Positions 1 through 8,347 of a DNA stretch of 51,903 bases are shown piece by piece. The number at the start of each line of letters is the position of its first letter. The first letter of the stretch is position 1. The notes beneath the pieces were generated by a model that worked only from the letters and a program-made list of their open reading frames with translations, did no database searches and was not told the DNA's origin. The DNA is from JAQUGA01 sp964521105 (GTDB lineage: Bacteria > Bacteroidota > Bacteroidia > Bacteroidales > WCHB1-69), in assembly GCA_964521105.1 (NCBI GenBank), contig CAZFPO010000011.1, positions 1 through 51,903 of the forward strand. Direction: 5' to 3'. A program made the position numbers and the translations under genes.

Positions 1-93
1 CACAATGTTTTAACCGCTTTTGTTAATAACTTTTATGCGGATTTAAGGTATTATATCTTTGTTTCACAAAAATTTTAGTATAACCATTTTAAT

Positions 94-1362
94 ATGAGGA
101 AATTGCTTTTAAGTTTTCTAACTTCACTTTTTTCGTATTGCTCGGGTCAAAATTTGATTCAAAACCCTAGTTTTGAAATTTTTGACACATGCCCATATAA
201 TACCAGTCAAATACAATTTGCTAATAATTGGCAATATTCAGCTGAATGGGGCTGTAGCTCAGAATATTATAATATTTGCATGAAAGAATATATAGCTACA
301 ATTCCATTTATGTTAAAAATAATTAGTGAAATTACACCTCACACTGATAAGGCATTTGCTGGTATATTAGGATACTGGTATGGTGAATTTGTATCTTCTC
401 CTAATTCCAGAGAAGCTATTTCTACTAAATTGAATGAAACACTCGTTCCAAACGAAAATTATTGTGTTACTTTTTATATCAGGTTTCCTGGCTATTGGTT
501 GAATCAAGCTGGATTTTTTGTAAATTATGCAATCAAGAAAATGGGGGCATTTTTAAGTCAAGATTCCATACTTTATCTTTCACCAGGTTTTCCGGAAATT
601 ACATACTATAGCCCACAAATAACATATTCAGGTGATTTTCTTAATGACTCATTAAATTGGGTAAGAGTTTCAGGTACTTTTATAGCTCAAGGTAATGAAA
701 AGTGGATACACATTGCTAATTTTTTTTCGGATGACTCCACCCAATTATATTTACATCCATACTTATCTACATTTGAGGACTCCATGTTATATCAAAGTTA
801 CTACCTCATCGATGATGTTTCAGTTTACCCATGCGATGCACCGGTTTATTTTGCAGATGCAGGAAGATATACATGTATTAAGCCTGGAAGGAGTATAACT
901 TTGGGCTTACCCAATCGCGATGAGTATTTGTATTGGTGGCTAAACGGCAATACTGGTGATACAATTAGTAGGCAAAGTCAAATTGTGGTTTCTCCACAGG
1001 TTACAACAAAATACATTTTAGTACAAAAAGATTTTAAATTTGATGAAACCCGAGATACAGTGTTAGTTGAAGTTGATAACCACTGTTATGAGATGCAAGT
1101 TCCCGAAATAAACATTCCTAATATTATCACTCCAAACGGAGATGGGTATAATGATAAATTTGAGATAGAAAACAGCAAATATTATAAAGTAAGTGTATCT
1201 CTTTACAACCGTTGGGGTAATTTAATTTATGAAAGTATAAACTATCAAAACGAATGGCCTGAGAAAGACTTTGCAGATGGTGTTTATTACTATACAGTTA
1301 AATATTCTTGTACCAATCAGGAAATAAAAACCCAAAGCGGAAGTGTAAGCGTGATTAGGTAA
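94..1362 (+). CDS. Secreted protein with T9SS type B (gliding-motility-associated, CHU_C-like) C-terminal domain
   Basis: The 422-aa product starts with a short hydrophobic signal sequence ending near SYCSGQ (about residue 19). Its last 80 or so residues carry the gliding-motility-associated C-terminal signature: NIITPNGDGYNDKF, then a YNRWGNLIYES block and a DGVYYYTV block. That domain directs export through the T9SS and surface attachment in Bacteroidota. The middle (about 25-245) resembles a secreted carbohydrate-binding-like beta-sandwich, but I recognise no family. Residues 255-330 look like an Ig/PKD-like linker (DAGRYTCIKPGRSITLG). It stands alone before nrfH. The ATG at 94 follows a TATCTTTGT element (54-62). 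The sorting call is firm; the substrate or role is unknown. Confidence 0.85.
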   Translation: MRKLLLSFLTSLFSYCSGQNLIQNPSFEIFDTCPYNTSQIQFANNWQYSAEWGCSSEYYNICMKEYIATIPFMLKIISEITPHTDKAFAGILGYWYGEFVSSPNSREAISTKLNETLVPNENYCVTFYIRFPGYWLNQAGFFVNYAIKKMGAFLSQDSILYLSPGFPEITYYSPQITYSGDFLNDSLNWVRVSGTFIAQGNEKWIHIANFFSDDSTQLYLHPYLSTFEDSMLYQSYYLIDDVSVYPCDAPVYFADAGRYTCIKPGRSITLGLPNRDEYLYWWLNGNTGDTISRQSQIVVSPQVTTKYILVQKDFKFDETRDTVLVEVDNHCYEMQVPEINIPNIITPNGDGYNDKFEIENSKYYKVSVSLYNRWGNLIYESINYQNEWPEKDFADGVYYYTVKYSCTNQEIKTQSGSVSVIR

Positions 1363-1479
1363 GAAACTTGAAAAAATTAAAGAAAAAAATGAGAAATTTA
1401 ATTGAACAAAACCATCAAACACTATTGAAAGAAATTTGACATGCTGCTATTAAGAATTAATTTAAATTACAATATAGCA

Positions 1480-1511
1480 TTTGAAAAATTGATTTTAAGT
1501 GCTATATTTGC
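1480..1511 (+). promoter_or_regulatory. Bacteroidota sigma-ABfr-type promoter of the nrf cluster
   Basis: TTTG at 1480-1483, a 19-base spacer, and TATATTTGC at 1503-1511 match the Bacteroidota consensus TTTG-N19-TAnnTTTG. The predicted start of transcription, about 33 bases after the first element, falls at or next to the nrfH ATG (1515). Confidence 0.75.
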
Positions 1512-1514
1512 TAA

Positions 1515-2114
1515 ATGCTTAAGTTACTTTCAAAAATAATAAAAACTGTTTCGCCACCTGCAAAATGGCGATTACCCGTTATTTTATTAATGGGAATCAT
1601 CACGGGTATGGGTTTATACATTTTTTATGTTTCTAGAGCATGGTCGTATTTGTCGGATGAGCCTGCAACCTGCATCAATTGCCATATTATGACACCCGAA
1701 TATACGAGTTGGAGGCATTCGTCGCACAGCCGCCATACCACATGTAACGATTGCCACGTTCCTCAAGATAATGTATTCAGAAAATATTTTTTTAAAGCGA
1801 AAGATGGAATGCGACATTCTGCCATTTTCACGATTCGTGGTTACGAACAAAGCATTCGGATGTTGCCCCCAGGGCGAGAAGTTGTGTTGGAAAATTGCAT
1901 CCGTTGTCATGGTCAGCTTACCGAAATGGTTAAAGCCAACGTAAGTTACGATGCCACCACCAAAGGAAATGGGCGAGTTTGCTGGGATTGCCACCGCGAT
2001 GTTCCTCACGGCAGGGTAAAAAGTTTATCAACATCTCCTTTTTCGGAAGTACCTGTACCAGAATCGCCTGTTCCCGATTGGCTCAGAAAATTAACTGGAT
2101 TAAAAACGAAATAA
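1515..2114 (+). CDS. nrfH: Cytochrome c nitrite reductase small subunit NrfH (tetrahaem quinol dehydrogenase)
   Basis: NrfH is a membrane-anchored NapC/NirT-family cytochrome that takes electrons from menaquinol and passes them to NrfA in the periplasm. The 199-aa product has one N-terminal membrane helix (about 18-38, WRLPVILLMGIITGMGLYIF) and exactly four CxxCH haem motifs: CINCH 53-57, CNDCH 77-81, CIRCH 128-132 and CWDCH 156-160. Length and spacing fit NrfH. The N-terminal PPAKWR segment before the helix is typical of the family, supporting the ATG at 1515 even though it sits only three bases after the promoter's -7 element. NrfA starts 14 bases after the stop, so the two are co-transcribed. 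Very confident. Confidence 0.96.
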   Translation: MLKLLSKIIKTVSPPAKWRLPVILLMGIITGMGLYIFYVSRAWSYLSDEPATCINCHIMTPEYTSWRHSSHSRHTTCNDCHVPQDNVFRKYFFKAKDGMRHSAIFTIRGYEQSIRMLPPGREVVLENCIRCHGQLTEMVKANVSYDATTKGNGRVCWDCHRDVPHGRVKSLSTSPFSEVPVPESPVPDWLRKLTGLKTK

Positions 2115-2128
2115 TCAAATTATACAAT

Positions 2129-3673
2129 ATGAAATTCAATTTGAGTAAATTAGTCAGTGATAAGCCATGGATTGCTTGGCTCTTGTTTTTTGCAACGGTA
2201 ATCGTTGTATTTGTGTTGGGATTGTTTGCCTCAACAATTATTCAACGCCGAACCGAAGCTAGTATTTTAAACGTTCCAAAATATCACATGGAAGAGTACG
2301 AACCTCGAAACGAAATGTGGGGAAAAGCATATCCAAGAGAATATGCTTCGTATCAGCAAATGGCGGACACTTCATTTAAGTCGAAACATAATGGAAGTGC
2401 AATGAGAGATGTTTTAGATGAAGATCCAAGAATTGTAATTTTATTTGCAGGTTATGCTTTTGCAAAAGAGTATAATCAGCCACGAGGACATGTTTATGCC
2501 GTTGCTGACGTGCAAAATTCATTGCGAACTGGTACGCCAAAAGATGATCATGAAGGTCCGCAAAATTCAAGTTGCTGGACTTGTAAAAGTCCAGATGTGC
2601 CACGTGTGATAAGTCAAATTGGTGCTGAAGCATTTTTTAAAACAAAATGGTCGGCAATGTTGCCCGAAATTCTGAATCCGATAGGTTGTGCTAATTGCCA
2701 CGACCCCAATAGTCAAACATTACGCATTGTTCAAACTCCATTTATTGAGGCATTAAAACGACAAAATATTGATTCTAAAAAATTCCCGATTAATGAAATG
2801 CGAACCATGGTTTGTGCTCAATGCCACGTTGAATATTACTTTAAAGGGGAGGGAAAATACGTTACTTTTCCTTGGGATAAAGGGTATAATGTTGAAGATA
2901 TTGAAGCCTATTATGACGAAATTAACTTTGTTGACTGGGTCCACCCAATCAGTCAAACACCAATGATTAAAGCACAACATCCCGATTTTGAGCTTTTTAA
3001 ACATAGCATTCACTACGATAGAGGTATTTCTTGTGCCGATTGTCACATGCCATACAAGGTTGAAGGTAGTCAGAAATTTACCGATCATAAAATTCAAAGT
3101 CCATTAAACAACATCGAAAATTCGTGTATGGTTTGCCATCGCGAAAAGAAAGAGAGTTTAATCGAAAATGTGTATGAACGACAAGACAAGGTGCTTCAAC
3201 AGCGAATTATTTTAGAAGATTTATTGGTGAAAGCACATATCGAAGCTGGGTTTGCCATACAAAAAGGAGCTACGACCGAACAGATGAAACCAATTCAAAA
3301 ATACATTCGTCAGGCACAATGGCGTTGGGATTTTGTTGCAGCAAGTCATGGTGGCTCGTTTCATGCTCCGTTGGAATGTATGAGAATTATCTCCGCTGGA
3401 ATCGAAAAGGCATCAATGGCTCGACTTGAAATTGCCCGACTTTTAGCCAAACTTGGCTTTAATCAGGAAGTAAAAATGCCGGATATCAGTACGAAAGCTA
3501 AAGCTCAAAAATATATCGGACTTGATTTGCCAAAGTTAAAATCCGAAAAAAATGAGTGGATAAAAAACCAATTACCAGTTTGGCTAAAAAAAGGGGAGGA
3601 GCGACAAAATAAAATGCCAAAACCCAAGCAAGTCGACAGCAATTATGAAGACGAAGACGGGGATGATGACTGA
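2129..3673 (+). CDS. nrfA: Ammonia-forming cytochrome c nitrite reductase catalytic subunit NrfA
   Basis: NrfA reduces nitrite to ammonium with six electrons in the periplasm, the terminal step of dissimilatory nitrate reduction to ammonium. The 514-aa product has the diagnostic active-site haem motif CWTCK (149-153) and four CxxCH motifs: CANCH 187-191, CAQCH 229-233, CADCH 302-306 and CMVCH 333-337, giving five haems. An N-terminal hydrophobic helix (about 14-35) acts as anchor or signal. The reading frame is open back to 1979 inside nrfH, but the ATG at 2129 gives the expected N-terminus just after the nrfH stop. The acidic tail after residue 495 is extra. Downstream the cytochrome maturation genes follow, separated by a palindrome array and transposase. 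Confidence 0.96.
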   Translation: MKFNLSKLVSDKPWIAWLLFFATVIVVFVLGLFASTIIQRRTEASILNVPKYHMEEYEPRNEMWGKAYPREYASYQQMADTSFKSKHNGSAMRDVLDEDPRIVILFAGYAFAKEYNQPRGHVYAVADVQNSLRTGTPKDDHEGPQNSSCWTCKSPDVPRVISQIGAEAFFKTKWSAMLPEILNPIGCANCHDPNSQTLRIVQTPFIEALKRQNIDSKKFPINEMRTMVCAQCHVEYYFKGEGKYVTFPWDKGYNVEDIEAYYDEINFVDWVHPISQTPMIKAQHPDFELFKHSIHYDRGISCADCHMPYKVEGSQKFTDHKIQSPLNNIENSCMVCHREKKESLIENVYERQDKVLQQRIILEDLLVKAHIEAGFAIQKGATTEQMKPIQKYIRQAQWRWDFVAASHGGSFHAPLECMRIISAGIEKASMARLEIARLLAKLGFNQEVKMPDISTKAKAQKYIGLDLPKLKSEKNEWIKNQLPVWLKKGEERQNKMPKPKQVDSNYEDEDGDDD

Positions 3674-3683
3674 GTTTATTTGA

Positions 3684-4018
3684 ATAGTAGAGTCCCCGCT
3701 GGGAGACTCTACTATGGATATGCCTATCCAATCAGAGTATTCTAAGTAAAAAAAATCGCTCAATCAGAGTCTCTTGTAAAGGACTCTGATTGGGAATTTT
3801 GTTGTTAATAATAGTTTCTCAAAGATGACTCTGATTTGACGAATTTCCATGTATCAAGATTTTCGGCTGCACCGGAGCCCCTTGCAGGAGACTCCGGCGA
3901 GAAATAAAACTCTTATAATGAAATAAATTTAAAGGATTCTAATTCTCAAAAAAGATAGCTACATTTGTTAATTAAAATTTTTACCCAACCAGAGTCTCTC
4001 ATAGAGGACTCTGGTTGG
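3684..4018. repeat. Left palindromic (REP-like) array next to the RAYT gene
   Basis: This gene-free stretch after nrfA holds at least four hairpins with a shared core AGAGTC-N10-GACTCT or a variant. A: 3685-3714, 10-bp arms TAGTAGAGTC/GACTCTACTA, with an inner CCC-gct-GGG. B: 3761-3792, 11-bp arms CAATCAGAGTC/GACTCTGATTG. C: 3872-3897, CCGGAG/CTCCGG ends. D: 3985-4018, 12-bp arms CCAACCAGAGTC/GACTCTGGTTGG. Half sites lie at about 3728-3740 and 3826-3837. The block 3684-3838 recurs almost unchanged at 4768-4925, and 3839-3903 recurs at 4699-4768. A and C lie on either side of B, as in bacterial interspersed mosaic elements. Confidence 0.85.
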
Positions 4019-4099
4019 ATACATGTTAAAATCTTTATTCATTTCAGATGATTTTAATGATTAATTTAATATCCAGATGATTCTGAAAAATAAAAGAGT

Positions 4100-4663
4100 A
4101 TGAGTGTTAAAAAAGAACAGCCAGAAAAAAACAAAATATATTTTTGTACATTCACTTGCTATAATTGGATTTCATTGTTCCAACTGACGAGTTTGTATGA
4201 CCATATATATAAATGGTTCAATTACATTAATGAAAAGTATCAGAACAAAATTATTGGTTTTGTTATCATGCCCAATCATATACATTTGTTAATCTATGTA
4301 AGCGAAAATAGCATTACCATTAATAAACTGATTGGAAATGGTAAGCGATTTATGGCTTATGAAATAGTAAAACGATTAACCACTCAGAAAAATTATGATG
4401 TATTAAATAGACTCAAAAAAAATATTAATATAAGGGACTCAAAAAATGGAAAATTACACCATGTTTTCACTCTATCATTTGATTGCAAATTGTGTTTTAA
4501 TGATAAAATGATTATAGAAAAGCTTAATTATATTCACAATAATCCCATTAGTAAAAAATGGAGTCTTACTGAAAATGCAATTGATTATAAACATTCAAGT
4601 GCAAGGTTTTATGAAATTGAATCCAGAGAAGAATATCCAATAACACATTATCGAGATATTTGA
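4100..4663 (+). CDS. REP-associated tyrosine transposase-like HUH (Y1/IS200-like) protein
   Basis: The 187-aa product belongs to the Y1 transposase fold: an N-terminal beta strand (KIYFCTFTCYNW), the HUH metal-binding motif in MPNHIHLLIY, a candidate nucleophile tyrosine in GNGKRFMAYEIVKRL, and the usual C-terminal KLNYIHNNPI followed by YKHSSARFYE. Such enzymes cut and join single-stranded DNA at hairpins. Size matches RAYT proteins rather than full IS elements. It is flanked on both sides by palindromes of one family (3684-4018 and 4664-4925) without terminal inverted repeats, the layout of RAYT/REP systems. It splits the nrfHA genes from their maturation genes. The ATG at 4100 is the first in frame. 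All motifs are intact, so it is probably active. Confidence 0.85.
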   Translation: MSVKKEQPEKNKIYFCTFTCYNWISLFQLTSLYDHIYKWFNYINEKYQNKIIGFVIMPNHIHLLIYVSENSITINKLIGNGKRFMAYEIVKRLTTQKNYDVLNRLKKNINIRDSKNGKLHHVFTLSFDCKLCFNDKMIIEKLNYIHNNPISKKWSLTENAIDYKHSSARFYEIESREEYPITHYRDI

Positions 4664-4925
4664 TACCCAATCAGAGTCTCTCGTAGAGGATTCTGGCTTG
4701 ACGAATTACCATGTAACAAGATTTTCGGTTGCGCCAGAGTCCCTTTCAGGAGACTCCGGCGAGGAATAATAGTAGAGTCCCCGCTGGGAGACTCTAATAT
4801 GGATATGCCTATCCAATCAGAGTATTCTTAGTAAAAAACAAATTCGCTCAATCAGAGTCTCTTGTAAAGGACTCTGATTGGGAATTTTGTTGTTAATAAT
4901 AGTTTCTCAAATATGACTCTGATTG
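4664..4925. repeat. Right palindromic (REP-like) array next to the RAYT gene
   Basis: Palindromes continue directly after the transposase stop. An imperfect copy (CAATCAGAGTC and GATTCTGGCTTG) lies at about 4668-4700, and a CCAGAG/CTCCGG copy at about 4733-4759. Copy A' is at about 4770-4799 (one arm mismatch, CTAATA against CTACTA), and copy B' at 4849-4880 has perfect 11-bp arms. Region 4768-4925 is a direct repeat of 3684-3838, and 4699-4768 of 3839-3903, but in swapped order. The rest up to 4982 contains one more half site (about 4953-4966) and no gene. Confidence 0.85.
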
Positions 4926-4982
4926 GTAACCAGCTGTTTATCAATTTCCCTTGCAGGAGACTCTGTTTTCGAAAATTATAAC

Positions 4983-4991
4983 TACATTTGC
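4983..4991 (+). promoter_or_regulatory. Probable -7 promoter element for resB/ccsB-ccsA
   Basis: TACATTTGC fits TAnnTTTGC. No good TTTG lies at the -33 position. Its place, ending just before the resB ATG at 5015, suggests that the maturation genes gained their own promoter after being cut off from nrfHA by the repeat array. It also shows that a possible TTG start at 4988 lies inside the promoter. Confidence 0.45.
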
Positions 4992-5014
4992 AAGTAAATC
5001 ATAGTTTCAGATTC

Positions 5015-6256
5015 ATGGCTAAGGATAAGGCATCATTTTCAATATTTTCACTTAAAGGCAGTTTTGTTTTTGTAGCAATACTTTTTGTTATGGGACTGAT
5101 TTTGCAATTTTCCGTTGGAATAATTCCTGTCGAAAAGCTTCGGTTTCCAATGAATTTGTACATTTTTATTGAACTTTTTTTTATCACACTTGCCTTATGG
5201 GTTTTGTTTAAAAAAAAGAAATTCGTTCAATGGTTGGCTTCTTCAAAAGCCGCTTTAGCTGCGATATCTCTATTTGCATTTACAGTGTTGATTATGGCAA
5301 TCACACCTCAAGGTAATACTAAAAGTGAAATAATAAATGCGTTGGGTTTAAACCAAATGATTTATTCGTGGATGTATGCTTTTTCTGTGGCTTTTTTATT
5401 GCTTTCACTTGGCTTGGTTACCATCCGCAGAATGCTACCCTTTAAAGGTCGAAATATTGCTTTTTTTGTAAATCATTTCGGACTTTGGCTTGCCACGAGT
5501 ACTTCAATTTTGGGTTTTGCCGATAAACAGCAACTTTTGATGCCTGTAAATGTAAATCAGCTAGTTTGGTATGCCGAAAACGATCAAAAAGTTATTACTG
5601 AGTTGCCTTTTGCTCTGAAACTTGAACAATTTACAGTAAAATATCATCCTCCCAAAATTGCTTTAATGAATAAAGAAGGAGAGCCATACAAGGCTAAGGG
5701 AGATCAGTTAAAAGAGATAAACAACAAAGAAACTTTAAATATTTCAGGTCATAAAATCGAAATAATTGATTTTTATGAGCATGCTTTTATAAATGGCGAT
5801 ACGATTGTTAACGCTGCAGGAGTGGCAGGAACAACGGTTGCTGCAAAAATCAAGTTGAATATTTTGAAAGATTCAGTTGTTGAAACATGGATTAGCTCTG
5901 GAAATTATATGTTCTCTGGAAATTATCTTATACTACATCCCGACACTATTTTAGGTTTGTTAAGCCCCGAACCTTCCTATTATGACTCGGATGTTTTGCT
6001 TTATACAAAGTCGGGAATTGATGGTGAACGCCGAACAATTGCCGTTAATAAACCGATTTCAGCCGAAGGCTGGACCATTTATCAATATAGTTACGATGGA
6101 AGATTAGGGAAAGATTCGCCATACAGTGTGTTTTCGGTGATTCGTGACCCATGGTTGCCAATTGTTTATGTAGGAATATTTTTAATGATGGCGGGTGCTA
6201 TTTGGCTTTTATTTTCACGTAATGTAACAAAAACGAATAAAACTATTACGCCATGA
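5015..6256 (+). CDS. Cytochrome c biogenesis protein ResB/CcsB-like
   Basis: ResB (CcsB) works with CcsA in the system II machinery that moves haem across the membrane and attaches it to apocytochromes. The 413-aa product has three N-terminal membrane helices (about 15-40, 45-65, 78-100), a fourth near 120-140, a long periplasmic domain (about 180-380) rich in beta strands, and a C-terminal helix (PWLPIVYVGIFLMMAGAIWLLF). This is the ResB layout. The frame is open to a TTG at 4988, but the ATG at 5015 follows the promoter element and is preferred. It overlaps ccsA by four bases (ATGA), implying translational coupling. In Bacteroidota this pair normally follows nrfHA and matures NrfA; here it is separated from it by mobile sequence. 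Confidence 0.88.
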   Translation: MAKDKASFSIFSLKGSFVFVAILFVMGLILQFSVGIIPVEKLRFPMNLYIFIELFFITLALWVLFKKKKFVQWLASSKAALAAISLFAFTVLIMAITPQGNTKSEIINALGLNQMIYSWMYAFSVAFLLLSLGLVTIRRMLPFKGRNIAFFVNHFGLWLATSTSILGFADKQQLLMPVNVNQLVWYAENDQKVITELPFALKLEQFTVKYHPPKIALMNKEGEPYKAKGDQLKEINNKETLNISGHKIEIIDFYEHAFINGDTIVNAAGVAGTTVAAKIKLNILKDSVVETWISSGNYMFSGNYLILHPDTILGLLSPEPSYYDSDVLLYTKSGIDGERRTIAVNKPISAEGWTIYQYSYDGRLGKDSPYSVFSVIRDPWLPIVYVGIFLMMAGAIWLLFSRNVTKTNKTITP

Positions 6257-7053
6257 TTTGGAAATCACTATTAATAATCACTTTGGTTTTTGTTGCTTCA
6301 TGGCTAGGCGGAACTGTTTTTTTATTGCTTAAAAAAAATAGATTAAATCAAAATTTAGCTAAATATCTTCCATTAATTGGGAATACTGCCATCTTGATTT
6401 TTATCGTGTTGCTGTGGGCTGAACTTGAAAGACCACCTCTACGAACAATGGCTGAAACCAGATTATGGTATTCGTTTTTTGTTTCGTGGGTTACATGGAT
6501 GATATTCATTAGAACCAAAAGTGTTCCAATGTATGTTTTAGGATTTGTTATGTCGGCAGTATTCCTAATTGTTGATTTAGTTCATCCCGAATATCAGAGT
6601 AAATCGTTGATGCCGGCTCTGCAAAGTCCTTGGTTTATTCCGCATGTAGTTATTTATATGATTTCGTATGCAGTGCTTTTCGCGGCATCCATGTCGGCAA
6701 TTGTTGGACTTTTTTTAAGCAAAAAAAATAGTTTGAATATTGATAATAATATTAATCTTTCAATGGATTTGGTTTATCCCGGAATGGGTTTATTGACCAT
6801 TGGAATGTTAATGGGAGCTATTTGGGCAAAAATTGCGTGGGGAAATTACTGGACTTGGGATCCAAAAGAGACGTGGGCAGCATTAACATGGCTTTTTTAT
6901 ATGCTTACCATTCATATTCACTTTTCTTATCCTCAAAAGAAAAAACTTTTGCTTTGGATTATTGGATTATCATTTATTGTATTGATAATAACGTGGTTAG
7001 GAATAAGGTATTTACCATCGGGAATGCAAAGCATTCATGTTTATGGTGGATAA
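6253..7053 (+). CDS. ccsA: Cytochrome c biogenesis protein CcsA/ResC (haem-handling, WWD-type)
   Basis: The 266-aa product is an integral membrane protein with about eight helices and the tryptophan-rich haem-binding signature WGNYWTWDPKETWAALTW (about 196-213), the hallmark of CcsA/CcmC/CcmF proteins. Conserved histidines flank it (FIPHVVIYMISY; YMLTIHIHFSY). With ResB it forms the system II cytochrome c synthetase that supplies haem to NrfH and NrfA. The start overlaps the resB stop. It ends ten bases before the convergent FISUMP gene, leaving no room for a separate terminator. Confidence is high. Confidence 0.93.
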   Translation: MIWKSLLIITLVFVASWLGGTVFLLLKKNRLNQNLAKYLPLIGNTAILIFIVLLWAELERPPLRTMAETRLWYSFFVSWVTWMIFIRTKSVPMYVLGFVMSAVFLIVDLVHPEYQSKSLMPALQSPWFIPHVVIYMISYAVLFAASMSAIVGLFLSKKNSLNIDNNINLSMDLVYPGMGLLTIGMLMGAIWAKIAWGNYWTWDPKETWAALTWLFYMLTIHIHFSYPQKKKLLLWIIGLSFIVLIITWLGIRYLPSGMQSIHVYGG

Positions 7054-7062
7054 ACAATTATA

Positions 7063-7758
7063 CTAATTCGGTACGGTTAAATCTAGCGAATCGTTAATAC
7101 ATCTTACCGAAAATCCAAAGTCTTTTGGATAATGAATATAATCCACATCCATCGACATTTTATCGAGTGTAATAATAAATGCCTTTTCGGGTGAATTACT
7201 TGTACTCGACCACCAATACCCAATATTTTTTCGATTGATATATAAAAATGAAACGGGTGAATAGTATCCAGCTCCAACACCACTCCATTTAGATTCGTTA
7301 TTTGCCCCATTATTTGGACCTTCCCAATGGTCTAAACCTCTTTCTTTTAAGTAACCGCCAGCCAGTTTAACACCACCTAAATATTCAACCAACACACTAA
7401 ATTCATGTTCCGAAGGTAGGTGCCAACCATGAGGACAAATACTACAAGTATCCACAGCACTTGTCCACGAATAAAGTAAGCCATATTCTTCAACGGCTGC
7501 CGTATCAAATGCATAAACCCAAATTCCACTAATTGGTAAACCATTCGCAAATCGAGTGGTTCTTAAATTTTGTTGCATCCAAATTTGCTGTCCAATTTGA
7601 ATGGTGCTATATACATTTGAGTCTATATCCATAATTGGAAATCCGGGTTTAACAATAGGGTTGATTTTTATGCGTTCGTCTGGTTTTTTGCACGAAGAAA
7701 AGGATAATATCCCCAAAGTAAATATTAATATTAATCTAAAATTTGATATTTTTGTCAT
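7063..7758 (-). CDS. Lipoprotein with FISUMP (Fibrobacter succinogenes major paralogous) domain
   Basis: The 231-aa product has a lipoprotein signal (IFTLGILSFSSCKKP, lipid-modified Cys near 23) and then a FISUMP domain: IDSNVYSTIQIGQQIWMQQNL, CPHGWHLPSEHEF, YWWSST and the closing FGFSVRCIND. These domains are common in secreted or surface proteins of Bacteroidota and Fibrobacteres; the function is unknown, and the fold is related to formylglycine-generating/C-type-lectin-like modules. A TATGTTTGT promoter-like element lies at 7789-7797 on the minus strand, 31 bases before the ATG. It is convergent with ccsA and unrelated to it. A second FISUMP domain occurs at the end of the 39873-42278 gene. 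Confidence 0.85.
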   Translation of the reverse strand: MTKISNFRLILIFTLGILSFSSCKKPDERIKINPIVKPGFPIMDIDSNVYSTIQIGQQIWMQQNLRTTRFANGLPISGIWVYAFDTAAVEEYGLLYSWTSAVDTCSICPHGWHLPSEHEFSVLVEYLGGVKLAGGYLKERGLDHWEGPNNGANNESKWSGVGAGYYSPVSFLYINRKNIGYWWSSTSNSPEKAFIITLDKMSMDVDYIHYPKDFGFSVRCINDSLDLTVPN

Positions 7759-7903
7759 GTTTTAGAAATTAGATACTCGTTATTAAACACAAACATACAA
7801 AAAAATATAATTAATTGGTAAATTATTCAAAATGATAATCAAAAAAGAAAATTAGTTAAGTTTTTTTAATTATTTGTTTTGTCAATGTTAATCGAAAAAT
7901 TTA

Positions 7904-7912
7904 TAATTTTGT
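7904..7912 (+). promoter_or_regulatory. Probable promoter of the TPR-pssA pair
   Basis: TAATTTTGT fits TAnnTTTG(C/T), with TTTG at 7878-7881 some 22 bases upstream, slightly longer than the usual 19-base spacer. The ATG follows at 7931. Confidence 0.5.
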
Positions 7913-7930
7913 TATTTAAGATAATTATAG

Positions 7931-8344
7931 ATGCACGAACGAGATTTATCTGCCCTTGACCGTTTCCGAAGAGCTATTCGCGAAGGTAATGAAGAAGAAC
8001 AATTTACTACAGCTCATCATTTATTAGGTTCAGGTAATAACAAAGAAGCTCTTATTTCTTATGAAATTTTATCGCAACTCTATCCCGATAAAAAAGCTTT
8101 TTGCCTATTTCGACAAGGCGATTGTTATATGAAATTAGAGGAAGAAGAAAAAGCCATAGATTGTTATGAAGATGCTTTAAAATATGGGTATAGTTCTGAT
8201 GACGTTGATGATGCTATTTGGAATGCTTGTGAAGCAGCTTATTACAAATTTAGAGAAATTGACATCATTAAACGGTATTTATATATTTTACCCAATGGTA
8301 ATTCGGTAAGGTATGCTCAATCGATAATTGAAAATAAACGTTAA
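7931..8344 (+). CDS. Small cytoplasmic TPR protein
   Basis: The 137-aa product has no signal peptide or membrane segment. It contains about two tetratricopeptide-like helix pairs: NKEALISYEILSQLYPDKKAF (about 38-58) and LFRQGDCYMKLEEEEKAIDC (about 59-78). TPRs mediate protein-protein contacts. It is four bases upstream of pssA and surely in one transcript with it. I do not recognise a specific family, and no link to phospholipid synthesis is known to me. Confidence 0.75.
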   Translation: MHERDLSALDRFRRAIREGNEEEQFTTAHHLLGSGNNKEALISYEILSQLYPDKKAFCLFRQGDCYMKLEEEEKAIDCYEDALKYGYSSDDVDDAIWNACEAAYYKFREIDIIKRYLYILPNGNSVRYAQSIIENKR

Positions 8345-8347
8345 ATT

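Noticed and set aside
1614..2009. 131-codon minus-strand frame opposite nrfH
   Set aside because: Antisense shadow of a certain gene; the haem motifs on the plus strand explain the sequence.
3684..4925. Insertion sequence with terminal inverted repeats around the HUH gene
   Set aside because: Flanking copies are direct repeats of palindromes, not terminal inverted repeats, which fits RAYT/REP better than an IS.
4988..5014. Upstream TTG start for the ResB-like protein
   Set aside because: The codon overlaps the TACATTTGC promoter element, so it would not be in the mRNA; ATG at 5015 is a normal start.
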